Shown in pieces: positions 49,801 to 60,441 of a stretch of 64,000 nt of DNA; position 1 is the first letter of the stretch; every line of letters starts with the position of its first letter. The position numbers and the translations under genes are program-made. Origin of the DNA: Crotophaga sulcirostris (lineage: Eukaryota > Chordata > Aves > Cuculiformes > Crotophagidae); assembly GCA_013397455.1 (NCBI GenBank), contig VYZB01000377.1, forward strand, positions 325,449 through 389,448, given 5' to 3'. Under the pieces are notes generated by a model, which saw nothing but the letters and a program-made list of their open reading frames with translations, ran no database searches and had not been told where the DNA came from.

Positions 49801-52152
49801 CTTCAAGTTTCCTACAGCTCCTCTGCCAAGTTAGTGATATTTGTATCTTATCTTATATTGTACTGTATCTTATGTCATATGAAAAATTGAAATAGTCATA
49901 TGAAAAAGTAGCAGAAAGGCTTACATAGAAGTGCAGCTGAGACTGTGGAAAACATCTAAGAATAAGTTGTCATCCATATTCCTCTTACTTCAGTCTACTT
50001 CTTATGGCCAGAGCCTGAGACCATCTGACATGGCCACCCCAAATGACAAGGAGGCGCAGCTTCATTCATTAGGTACAACCACATTTTAGGCTCAGGTGGT
50101 AATACAGAATAAAACCACTTGTTTTCCATCAAACATACTCAAAGGAATGTGGAAAACATAAGACAAAATTGTTAGAAAAAAGTGAATTAAAAGTGAGGAA
50201 AAATATGATGAGGAATGGAAGAGAAATCAAAAAGAATAAAAGGATGCAAGATAATTGGCCAAGTAAATGGCATCGTAATGCAAAATGGTATAAAAAAACC
50301 ACGAAAAGTGTGATCAAGAAGGTGAATAAAGTGTCTATTAAGACATAAGACATCAAGTACAAGTGTTTAAACATTACCTGTGCATTCTGTCACGTATATC
50401 TGAAGGGGAATGTTTTATGCAGTCATATTTTCAACTTTATGACTTAGTAATTAGTGGCTCAGAAAAGTGAATTAAAATACAGTTTTTAAACTACTATGAG
50501 CTGCTATGTCATCTGCCAGGTGTTAGGCATTTCATAGTAGCTTGAGGACTCTATTTATATGTATTATATGGCTTTAAATATTGTACAGATGTGAATACAA
50601 TCACATCATTTTAAATATGCACATTCAATGAGGCATCTGCGTTTTTCACAAACATCATAATTGCATAAAAAAGGGAATTGTGAATGAATCCTTGGATCTG
50701 TGATTTTAACATAAAAATGTGGTAAATATTGTTAGCTCTCTATTAAAGGGGACACGGGCTAAATACAATGAGTGTTGAGAAGAGGTGTAATTTCCAAGTG
50801 TTTTAGGTTAAATATCTAATCAACATTGAAGATTCCATCTAAATCGTAGCAAGATAAAATTAATTGCTCTCATTTTATCTTTCTACGATATTTTTCAAAG
50901 AAAAGTGCAGTACATTCTACCGAAAAAAAATTACCCCTCACCTCTGAATTCCCAGCGCTTGTTCCCCAGTCAATGGTTTTCAATGTCTTATTTTTGTTAA
51001 AAAAGGTTGAGTTGAATAGTTTTTCAGATAGTTTTTCAGAGTACAGTTCTACAATGTAATGTATTTAGTGAAGAGAAATGGGCACCTTTATAATTTCATG
51101 AAAATAATTAAAATGCAGATATTTGTATCTTTCATGAGTGATTCCCATTGCATTGCTGTTGCCTGGCAGCCTCTGGTAGGCATGGGTGGGCTGAAGTAGG
51201 TACTTGATGCCTCCCACCTGAAAGATGACCCTAAATCCAACCACAGCTCCTTCTGAAATGCTATTCTATGCTGGTACAGAGTACAGGCATCACATAGTTG
51301 GGGTGTTGTTTCATCTAGAAGTTGTATCCCTCCTGGATGAGAATGGTGTATTTCTGTGTGAACCCTTCTCTTTCTTCAGTGTTGCTCATTTACTCCTGGT
51401 TTGTGCTGAATTGGAATAGGGTGAAGTACATGGTTAACTGGTCAGAGTTGGGCAATTCTGTGATGTAACTAGACCATTTCCAGGGAAGGTCAAATGTTTA
51501 TTCAAACCATCTTCATGTGCTTTCGAGTTTAAACCTTCAAACCTTTAGTTCTGAAAGGGACTAGAGGTGTTTATATTTTCACGTAGAGTAAAGAAGAAGA
51601 TTGGTTTCCTTGCCTTTTTCAGCAGATAATTGTGATCTTCTAGGTGAGACCTTATGCCAATATAACTGGTCAAATATAATTGTGAAGTAATCATTGTGTT
51701 TTTTTAAATATTTCTATGACTTAGTCTATACTCAAGAGCTTGACTTCACAATGCCACAAACATGCCCCTTGTTGTGCTGGGTCACTCTGTTGAAACAAAG
51801 GCTGTTTGCTGCAGAACTGATCTTTGGCCAACATATCTGTCTTGGTTCTGGGGAAAGAAGCTACAGCTAAGCTAAATGGGAAGTGTAGTTTTGTTTGGTT
51901 TAAAAGATCCTATTGACTAGGAGCCTTTTCTCATGATGTAATAATATGCAATTGTATGTTTACATGGGCAAAGTCATCTTTACTGTGAACGGGCTTTTCA
52001 GATGTAATTTATGCTTATCAAAATGCATTGTTTTAAGAGTTCAAAACCAATAAATTCTATATTTCATTTTTTCCCATAATTTACCTCCAGGACTGAATGT
52101 CGTCAGAGCATGTTTTTGAAAACTGATTTCAAGATAAAAATTTTTTAGAATT
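43891..52152. other. Unassigned non-coding sequence
   Basis: More than eight kilobases have no recognisable gene or interspersed repeat. Slightly GC-richer patches occur near 44860-45060 and 51140-51480. A 45-codon protein-like frame at 46023-46160 is listed separately. Confidence 0.4.
46023..46160 (+). other. Candidate 45-codon small ORF, unidentified
   Basis: The frame runs from ATG at 46023 to TAA at 46158. It begins MEKGSNHLGIATLYKFKRLP and continues with a charged, helix-like stretch (PEEKKVMFLSTIQQIREK). A GTGGGT that could act as a splice donor sits at 46134. An in-frame TGA lies a short distance upstream. No family is recognised and no Kozak or promoter evidence stands out. The length is well within chance; only the composition draws attention. 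Confidence 0.12.
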
Positions 52153-52232
52153 TAGAATCATAGAACCATAGAACAGTTTGGATTGGAAGGGACCTGAAAG
52201 ACCATTCACTTCCAACTCTCCTGCCATGGGCA
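52153..52232 (-). mobile_element. CR1 3'-end fragment, reverse orientation
   Basis: The plus strand reads TAGAATCATAGAACCATAGA, ACAGTTTGGATTGGAAGGGA, CCTGAAAGACCATTC, then CTCCTGCCATGGGCAA. This is the well-known antisense CR1 3' end of birds, including the remains of the terminal ATTCTATG-type repeats. The copy is only about 80 bases long, an extreme 5' truncation. It is less decayed than the other small CR1 pieces here. Confidence 0.92.
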
Positions 52233-55200
52233 ATATTTGAGGGGAGAAATTTGATAACTAAATAAACACATAATTTTTCTGAAATGCAAGCAACAGAGTG
52301 TGATATTTTTTATGACTTACGTAATTGTAGCTCCAAGGATAGAGATAAGGTTCAAGTTCCTGAGGAATGTGTACCTAAAACCTATACCATTACCAGTTCG
52401 AGATTTTTATATTCATCCCTATATTTGGTTATTTTGAACAGAGAACAAAATTCCAAGAACACCTGCAGCATTTTTATTGTAAGCTAATAACAAATTCAGC
52501 GCATCCTTCTGAGGAGAGAGTTATTATTACTACTGTAAAATCATTTAGAATGCATTTGCATGGCTTAATTGACCTTAAATAATACAGACTCTTCCACTTC
52601 GACTGACATTAGATGGAAAGAAAAGGCAGTGATACTTGCATAATATTTCTATTAAATTCATACTGCCAAAACAAAAGGAAAACTGACTTAGAATTTGTTT
52701 CTGACTCACTTTCCTCTTTCTCCAACACAAAGGTACAAGAAGCATCTGGAAAGAATCTGGTTAGCCCTCAGAAACAAACAATTGTGTTTAATTTCAAGAC
52801 ATTTAATAATGGTTGACATTTTCTATGACTCATGGAGCTCTCCTTTACAAAGATCATGTTTTCAGCCACAGTAGGCAGAATAGTATAAATTTTTAGTAAA
52901 TTTTACATTATTTTTTTCTGTTAGAGGTTTCTACTCACCGTGATATTTCTCAGTGTGTCATACGGTGATGCTGAGATATCTAAGCACCTTTACTTGGTGT
53001 TTTGCTTCTCTGTCCACAATGTGTAAACATGTAAATCAGCCATCTACACAATTCTATATGAGATGCTTGTTTCCCTCTAACCTGTGATGACAGCTCTGGT
53101 TTTCAGTTAATTTTTCTTAAATACTTTCTTTATCAACTTTGTTTCTTCATGCAGTTGGTTTTCCCTAGGTGGCTTTCTGTAGTTACCTTGGCTATTTTAA
53201 AGAAACACTGCAATTATGTCTAATATTTTCCTTTGGTGCTGGTAGAGCTTCTGGTTGATAATTACCTTTCCTCAAATGCTCCCACCATGTTTCATGATTT
53301 TTTTGAAAACATGTATTTTCCTTGTTTAAAGTCTGATGGAGTTTACAGTTGTAGCTCAGAAAAATACAGACAACTTTACTCTGATTTTTTTTTTTTTTAG
53401 TTTAGTGTTTTCCTAATTCCCAGGTTACGATTGTGTTGGAGCTAGGATGATTCTAACCACATAGGTGTAGCTGAAAAACAATATTCCAAATACTAGATTT
53501 ACTAATCTTTCTGATGCACAAATGTGGTGTCTGTGTAGTGAATTGGGCTTTCTTCTTTCTTCTGTATTACGAGTCTAGCCTTTCAGTTCAGCATATATCT
53601 TTTTTTTCCTGCTTGATGAAATCTGAATATGTGTTTCTGGACTTCTCATGTTAATTATCCCCTGATTACTTCCAGTTCTGTTTCCTCAAGTTAGCAATAT
53701 TTATTTAATTTCTGTCTTCTGCGGTCTTGTAGGTGAATAGTATCCTTTATTGTATTTCTCTTGATACAAAGCCAACTCCATTTTTGTAGCAGCAAAAAAC
53801 ACTGGAGAGTCTGCAGAAAAAATATGCCTCCCTTGCATGAAAAGTGTGGGAAAAGTCTTAAATAGCTGATTGGAGTTGTCTGCAAAGTTATAAAGCTTCT
53901 TCAAATATTGGAGTTTCTTTGCGAAAGAGTTTCCTTGTCCTCTTCTCTAGGCTTTTTAGAAACTTGTGGCTATACTGGGACTTCAGAATGTACTTAGTGT
54001 TTCACTTCATGCTGGAGGCTGTTTGGGACTGTGGAACAATGAAAATTTAGCAGCCTTGACATTTCAGAAAGAAAAATGCAGAATCCCAGCACACATACTA
54101 ATTTTGCTCTTGTACATTTATTTATTTTTTCTTTCCTTTTATTGTGTTTCTAATTATTGAGTCTCCCATCATCCTTTTTTGCTGACATTTCAGTAAATGC
54201 TGAAGAACAAAGATTAAAGAGTAACTAATATAAGTGACTTTAATTAAACTATTGAGCCAGAATATTTAATTCTGAATATTACTGAACTTGCATTATCTCA
54301 CATTTCATTGATTAACTGTATTTAAATATGAATTTTGATTCTACATAACCCATATTTTTTTAATCTAGTTAATCTTGTTTTAAAATATAGCAATTTATTT
54401 CTGAATCAATAATATTGAGAATATAGTATTTATTCTAGGTTATTTTAGCAAGTATGCTTTGAACTATCCACACACTTTTCCTTCTGTAAATAATATAAGG
54501 CCTTCTGGCAAAATTTCTGGATTTTTAAGCAAATAACATGAGTATATGCGAAGTATATGTGTAAAGTACAAGTAAGCATTGTACAGGACAGGAGGCTGAA
54601 ATTATTGCAAATTCAGGTATCTGACAACTTCCTTATAACATCAAAGGAAAACATTTTTTAATACATTTAAATAAATGTTTTGTACCAGAAACAGTGACCA
54701 TTTCAGTTCATTATATGCAAAGAGATGCATTTGCCTTCTGTTTTTAAAACAGCAGGTTTTGTTTGAAAATTGATCTAGCATAAGAGGTATTTGACATCCC
54801 AAAGAGATAAACCAACTTCTTCCAAACAGAATGACATTTTTAGCATTTATTTACTATTATTTGGTTTTTTTTGCTTTTTACGTCATTAAAAAAAACCCAA
54901 ACAACTCTAAAACATTTAAATTTTAACTAGATTGTTTCTTCTTCTTTACCATAATACTCCATTCTATATATCACAGTAATCTACACCACAATATAAATCA
55001 CTTGCCTAATTTGACTGGATCAAAAGAGTCCATTCCTGCTATATTTAATGGAAAAATACCTCTTCAAATTTTATTTTGCAGTTACCTGGTAAAAGGCATC
55101 AGGATCAATACGGGCAGTTATTTGCTTTAATTTTTTTTTAAATAAGTAGAATGCAGGCATTTCACTGGTACTTGTGCATTTGAAAATGCCAAAAATACTG

Positions 55201-57546
55201 ACCATGTGATTGGTGAGCAGTGAATGGTGAGACTGGGTCAACCTGTTTGCTTTGTTCTCTGTGTTCCCTCCTCTTCAAGTCAGTAACAGCTGATACCAAT
55301 TCTCCAGCAGCCCTGAAGCATATCACTCCACTGCAATAGCATAGAAATGATTTCACTTTAAGCAAATAGCCTGTAAAAGTCTCTGACCAAAAGTGACTTT
55401 ATCTTTCCTACGCTTGCTCTGTATATCAACATAAACATGAAAGAACATTTACTGAGAGTTTCTAAGCAGGGTTTATTCATCCCTACATCAAGAACAACCT
55501 GGACCTTCCGACAGAGTAGTAGCTCCTTGCCTGATGACCAATGTATCATAGGACTCTACTCAACTTTCTGAATGGCAGTGGCAGTAGGTTATTAAATATT
55601 TATTTTTTTCTAATAACAAGAACAAACATTTTCTTCTATTATGCTTTCAAGGGTATCATTTTGTATATCTAATCGGCTGCTATGTCTGAGTGCTTCGCCT
55701 TGCTCATTGGTTTGTAGCACCCATGTCAGACATATGATGTACGTTGTCTCTAGGATATTGAAGACCTAACTGGATTTAAGTCACACTCCAACAGACTGTA
55801 GACATTGTTTTTATTTAAACTAGACTAGTACCTTATTATCCTTAACTTCATTTTTACAGCAAATGGAGAACCAGGTACTTCTAAGATGTAGTTCATCTCA
55901 TTCTGAGCTAGATGTCTGAAACATACCACATACCACATACATAACACAAAGTGCTTGCTTATCCTCAACAATTTTAGAGGGAGCTGAGGATGATTAGCTT
56001 AAAAATGGATGTCTCCAGTGTAACAGTCTAAAACTAGGTGAAACTATACTCTCCCTTAATGGCTTTAAATAAACAGACTCTCATAGCAAATGCATAATCA
56101 CTTAAACAGTATTTATCACCCCATTAAGAGCTTTGACTTGAGAGGGATACATTTTTCTGTTTTGAATGTTTAGGTTCTAGTTTTATATTACTAATTGCAC
56201 TGGGATGACATCTGTAAGTATTATGTTGTTTTACACGATGTTCAAGTCTTCCGGTAAACCAATTCTTAAAATACACTCTGCTTTTCAAGTAAGTCATCTT
56301 TTAGTAATAATCTTGTCCCATCAGTAATAATTCTGTAAAGATATCTAATAATTTATTATTTTTTCTTCTATGCAGGAGCTTTTCTTTCATGTATGTGAAA
56401 TGATGAATAAAATTCTCCATATATCTAGGGGTTTTGGTAGTTTACTATTAGAAGTTGAAGTTCTCATAACTCATAATGAAAAGAATAAAATCAAGCTAGA
56501 GTTTTTCCCACTGAGAAATATCTCTAGTGTCAATGATGAAAAGATTGTTCTCAAGGAACTGCAACACAATTGTCTTACGGCATTTGTTTAAATTAAGACT
56601 ATTTTATTGGTCTTTTTCACCTCAAAAGGACCTCTCAGATTACGGTGGGTTGGATTCCTGTCATACTGTGATAAATTCATGCAGTCTCATTTCCACAGGC
56701 ATTGAACAGACACTGTTCACGTTGAAATCCTGAGAGCTGTATGAAATAGTGCTTCTACAAATGCAGACCAAAAAGTATTATTGGAGTCTTATTATACATA
56801 GAAGAGGTTGTGCTGTTTGAATTTTTCTCCTAGCAGTTTGTAGGTTAAACCAGCTCAGGTTAATGGGAATGCTTGAGTGTTATGACATGCTTTCTAAGCA
56901 CAATTTTACACATGCTGATTCTTACACATGTGCAAACATGCACATACACACAAGGCGCAGAGATTTTGAGAAGCAGAAGCCCATCTAAGCATTCAAAGTG
57001 ATAATATGCACACTCACATCATGATGGACCTCCTACACCTCAAGGAACGCTTTGTCAGTACATAGATAGCGTTCCTGTCAAGCTCATATGGAAAAGTATC
57101 AATGATAGGAAAAAATTATAAATGTATGTATAATGTAAAAATGTTTTTCTATATGTATAAGAGAACCATAAATATATAGTAAAAACTTGGCGGTCAGTAA
57201 TTTCAAACTGACTGTAGAGTTGCTACTGATGAAATTAGTAACCAGCAATGTCACTTCCAATTTGCATTGTCTTTAAATATCTTCAAAAGATCCAATGCTC
57301 ATTAGCTTTGGCTTTTAGTATTATCATTGGTTTTCAATGATAGTTTACACTGGATGTTTGCCCCTGTATGTGTAAAGGGCTACGTCATTGCAGCATTGGA
57401 TTGCTGGGAACTATGCAATATACCACATATAACTAACACCATTGTAAATATTCAGAATTACATGTCCCCTAGTTCCTTCTTCTCCCATTTCTTTTATTAT
57501 TTCACAGGACTATATGAGGAATATGAAGGGGAGAATTAAAAAAAAA
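52233..57546. other. Unassigned non-coding sequence
   Basis: I recognised no gene, RNA or interspersed repeat. It includes a T15-type tract near 53384 and a 9-bp-stem inverted repeat at 57043-57076. Confidence 0.4.
57043..57076. repeat. Inverted repeat, 9-bp arms with 16-nt loop
   Basis: AGGAACGCT (57043-57051) and AGCGTTCCT (57068-57076) are exact reverse complements, separated by 16 bases. The arms carry CpGs that are uncommon in the surrounding sequence. No further pairing extends the stem. Confidence 0.85.
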
Positions 57547-57552
57547 AAAGGA
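57547..57552. repeat. Left target-site duplication of the solo LTR (AAAGGA)
   Basis: AAAGGA directly precedes the LTR terminus TGTAGTAAG and is repeated exactly at 57917-57922 after the other terminus. A 6-bp duplication is characteristic of class II (ERVK-type) integration. Confidence 0.75.
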
Positions 57553-57916
57553 TGTAGTAAGAGGAGTCCCGGAGTCAAGGTTCGATCCTCATAGGGGCAC
57601 GGTCAAAGCTCCTTTATTCTATTTCCAGGCTACATTATCTAGCGTTTTTCCGAGAGTACATGTGTCCACACAACCTGCAAGCCACAGGTGATTCCATTCT
57701 CCATCCTCTCACAATTTGTCCATGCGAACAATTAACATCATTCATCTGTAGTTCATCCCGTCGCTTCTCCCCGCTGCTTCTTCCGTCTCCTCCCTCTGTC
57801 TCCGCTGCTGCCTTATCACTTTGCTTTCTCTTCTCAAACCTCCACCGCATGCCTGAAATTCCTCCAAGCCTGGCTGGTTCAAGGGCAAACATCCTTCTCA
57901 CAGAAACCCTTCTACA
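57553..57916 (-). mobile_element. Solo LTR of an endogenous retrovirus, probably ERVK-type
   Basis: A 364-bp block, clearly GC-richer than its flanks, has the retroviral terminal form TG...CA on both strands: TGTAGTAAG at 57553 and CTTCTACA ending at 57916. It is bracketed by an exact 6-bp duplication, AAAGGA. On the minus strand an AATAAA polyadenylation signal sits at 57618-57613, about 60 bases before the 3' end, which fixes the orientation as minus with a short R/U5. No internal retroviral genes adjoin it, so it is a solo LTR left by recombination between two LTRs. The overlapping ORFs on both strands (57635-57964 minus, 57660-57995 plus) are by-products of its composition. Next to the left terminus is a poly-A run. 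The LTR call is firm; the ERVK class rests on the 6-bp duplication. Confidence 0.85.
57613..57618 (-). promoter_or_regulatory. AATAAA polyadenylation signal in the solo LTR
   Basis: TTTATT on the plus strand reads AATAAA on the minus strand, positioned as expected for the R region of a minus-oriented LTR. Confidence 0.6.
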
Positions 57917-57922
57917 AAAGGA
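57917..57922. repeat. Right target-site duplication of the solo LTR (AAAGGA)
   Basis: This is an exact copy of 57547-57552 directly abutting the LTR end CTTCTACA. Part of the match is adenines, so chance contributes somewhat, but the joint fit with TG/CA termini is good. Confidence 0.75.
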
Positions 57923-59299
57923 TTTTCTTGGATATTTGATTGTTTTTCTCTTGTTTACACACAATACTTACAAAACTGTTTCAATTTCTCCATAAATTAC
58001 AAACTGACATAGAATATCTGATGAAATCCTTGCAAATAATATGACAGTAATGTATATGACACTTTATGTGTTTTGAGAAAAGCAGTGCATCTGGGAGGAA
58101 AAGTGTTTCTTTCTATTAAGAAAGGTGCTGTGATATGACATAAAGATTTTCTAAAAAGAATAGACTTGTACTTACAAGAAGAAAAGTGTTTGCTCTATTA
58201 ATCTTACATACTGTACTTAATGTGTCAAAATATCATTTTAGAGGTATCTCCTTGACACATGAACCATGAAAATCAGACTTCTGTGTACTGAGTTATGTTG
58301 TGGTACTGGTGGTTCTTTTGTAAGTTCAGCTAATATAGTTTCATAGGTCAGCTGTGGGTTATAATTGAGTCAGATCATGTCCTTGTGGCTTTGAAGCAGC
58401 AGATCATCCAGCAAAATGTTAACAGCTATGACACTTGTAACACACTAAAAGCAGTCCTGAATAACCATAGTTTCAACTACTTTGAGTAACATCTTATTTA
58501 GGAAAGTGCTACAAGTTGTTAGTTTAAATGTAGGTATGTAAGTATATGTAGATACATATATTTACGGAAAAAAATATTTATGGATAAACATATTTTTACA
58601 CATGTAGTTACCTCTGATGGTGTGACTTTAATCAATACACTGCAAAGCTTTACGCATTTTCAATAAAGATGGAAGAGTCTATTGTAGGTTTAGAAAAGAA
58701 AAAACATATTGTTGCAAACGAAAGATTATACTTAATTTATGGCCATGCATGCAAAATATGACATTTTAATGAGTGCAATGTGGAATCAGGGAAGGTCTTC
58801 CTGCATTTTACAGATGCAATTCTGCTTCTCAATTGTGATGCCCTTTTAAGGAGCAAACAAGAGGTTTCTGGCAGAAATAGGCTTTGGGCCATATTGAAGT
58901 TCTTCCCTCTGGCCAGGTTCAAGTTCATATGACCAGGCTTACGTATTTTTATGGGTTAATTTCACTAGTTCTCACAGATGATTTTCACTGGTTGCTTCTT
59001 GGGAAGCACTGCAACACTTCCTCCAAATTTCCCTCCCAGTGTTGTAGTGTTTCTATAGTGCAGATTTCTTAGCAATGAGAGCTTTACCTTGAAAAGAAGA
59101 AATTGCAGTGTTAGTGCTCCGAGGTGGAACTTCATTATGCTGCCAGAAAAGGGGAAATGGATTGTTACTGTGATATGCAGCATGTCTACTTCCAAAGCAA
59201 TACCTGCCCTACAGGCAGCCGGCACAAGAAGTGACATTTGCCAACGTGCTTCCAAACGAGGACTGCAGTCGCTGGTTTTGTGCAGCTACTCTGAGGCAG
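57923..59299. other. Unassigned non-coding sequence
   Basis: No gene or interspersed repeat was recognised. Overlapping frames on both strands at 58737-59331 reflect a slightly GC-richer patch and show no domain. Confidence 0.4.
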
Positions 59300-59960
59300 G
59301 AGCTGGTGAGGTTGACAAAATGGACAGATGATCGTATCACAGTATTACACTGAGATCATAGAGGCCAACCTAGAAGGTTGTCGCAGAAGGTGATGGTGCT
59401 GTCAGTTCTGTTGGTTCAATTGCCTGCCCTGTCATGTCAGCCTGCTGCAGCTGGGGTATTGTGTTTGCCAGGGCAGTTCATTGGTGTGATATTGGGGTCT
59501 TTCACTTCAGACAAAGCTGTGTGTACCTAGCTGTGATAGAAACAGAAGTTCAATCATCAAGACAAAGAAAAGGGTGGTTGTAGCTTCTGCCTCGAGGCAC
59601 AACATGGTCTGGATTTGTATGCTTGAGCCAGACCTGTGTCACTCAAGGCAAGAGGTCTTGCTGAGCTTTGGATGCCAAACTGTGGAGCTGACATGAAGAA
59701 ATATCTGCCTGCCTGGAGGCAGAATTGTCTGGTAGCAGAGATGAAAGTTTCTGCTATTCTGTGCTTGCCCTGAGGGTAGAGTCATGCAGTGTCACTTCCA
59801 GCTCGACAGTAGCTCCTGGAGGCTACACTGCATGGCTGCAGTGCCAAAAGGTCTTGCAATGGAAACCTGTTTCCATAGTAGGGGTTTTCCAGTAAAGGAA
59901 TACATTCTTGGTTCTGTTGAACAGTGTAGATGTAGGCAGACATGTTTTCCATATATGTTT
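59300..59960. other. GC-richer block with diffuse internal repetition
   Basis: The block is more GC-rich than its neighbours. It carries two similar segments roughly 115 bases apart, TTCTGCCTCGAGGCACAACA near 59587 and TCTGCCTGCCTGGAGGCAGA near 59702, each followed by a GTCTGG. This could be a decayed tandem repeat or an unrecognised interspersed element. A 123-codon minus-strand frame (59792-60163) overlaps its right part but has no recognisable domain. Confidence 0.3.
59334..59376 (-). mobile_element. Possible short CR1 3'-end remnant
   Basis: CGTATCACAGTATTACACTG followed by AGATCATAGAGGCCAACC loosely resembles an antisense CR1 end (ATCACAGAAT..., GAGATCATCTAGTCCAACC) with the middle deleted. 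The match is too short to be sure. Confidence 0.3.
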
Positions 59961-60416
59961 CGAATTTTGAAAAATTTTTGAGAGGAAAAAAATCGTGTTT
60001 TCCCCTGTCCCATCTCCAAAATATCTGTTGTCTGTGTATTTATAAGCGTGCTGTGCATGCTTGTAGGCTCAACCTGTCTTGCGTAACGTGAACCTTGTTT
60101 TGTTATATGTGTAACTTTACTGAAAAAAAATGACAAGTTAAATGAGGGATATTTATTTCTCACTGTATAAAAGAGGACTTCACTCTAGTCCCCTTTTGGT
60201 TTTGTGCCCTATGAGGTCATGCTGGATATTGGAGATATCTGCATGTAGACTTCTGGGGCTGAGTAGAATTAGTTTATCTTTATTATGTGGACTGTGTTTC
60301 GCAAGAAAAAGCTTGTGAGGGCATGACTGTGGTGCTTTTAAGGCAGAGGAGAGAATAAGCCTCACACCTCAATGCATCTGTACTATAAGGGTAAAAAAAC
60401 CCTTGTGTTTCAGTTT

Positions 60417-60441
60417 ACTTTTATTTTATTTTATTTTATTA
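60417..60441. repeat. (TTTTA)n microsatellite
   Basis: About five TTTTA units run from 60417, followed by TTATTA-type AT sequence. Confidence 0.88.

Noticed and set aside
57579..57600. tRNA gene around GGTTCGATCC
   Set aside because: There is no A box, no foldable cloverleaf and no acceptor stem; the word lies within the LTR.
57635..57995. Overlapping 109- and 111-codon ORFs on opposite strands
   Set aside because: Both lie almost wholly in the solo LTR, whose higher GC content lowers stop frequency. Neither resembles a known protein.
59792..60163. 123-codon minus-strand ORF as a gene
   Set aside because: No domain, no splice or promoter context, and composition typical of chance translation (long S/F/T-rich runs). 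The length is only modestly above random expectation.
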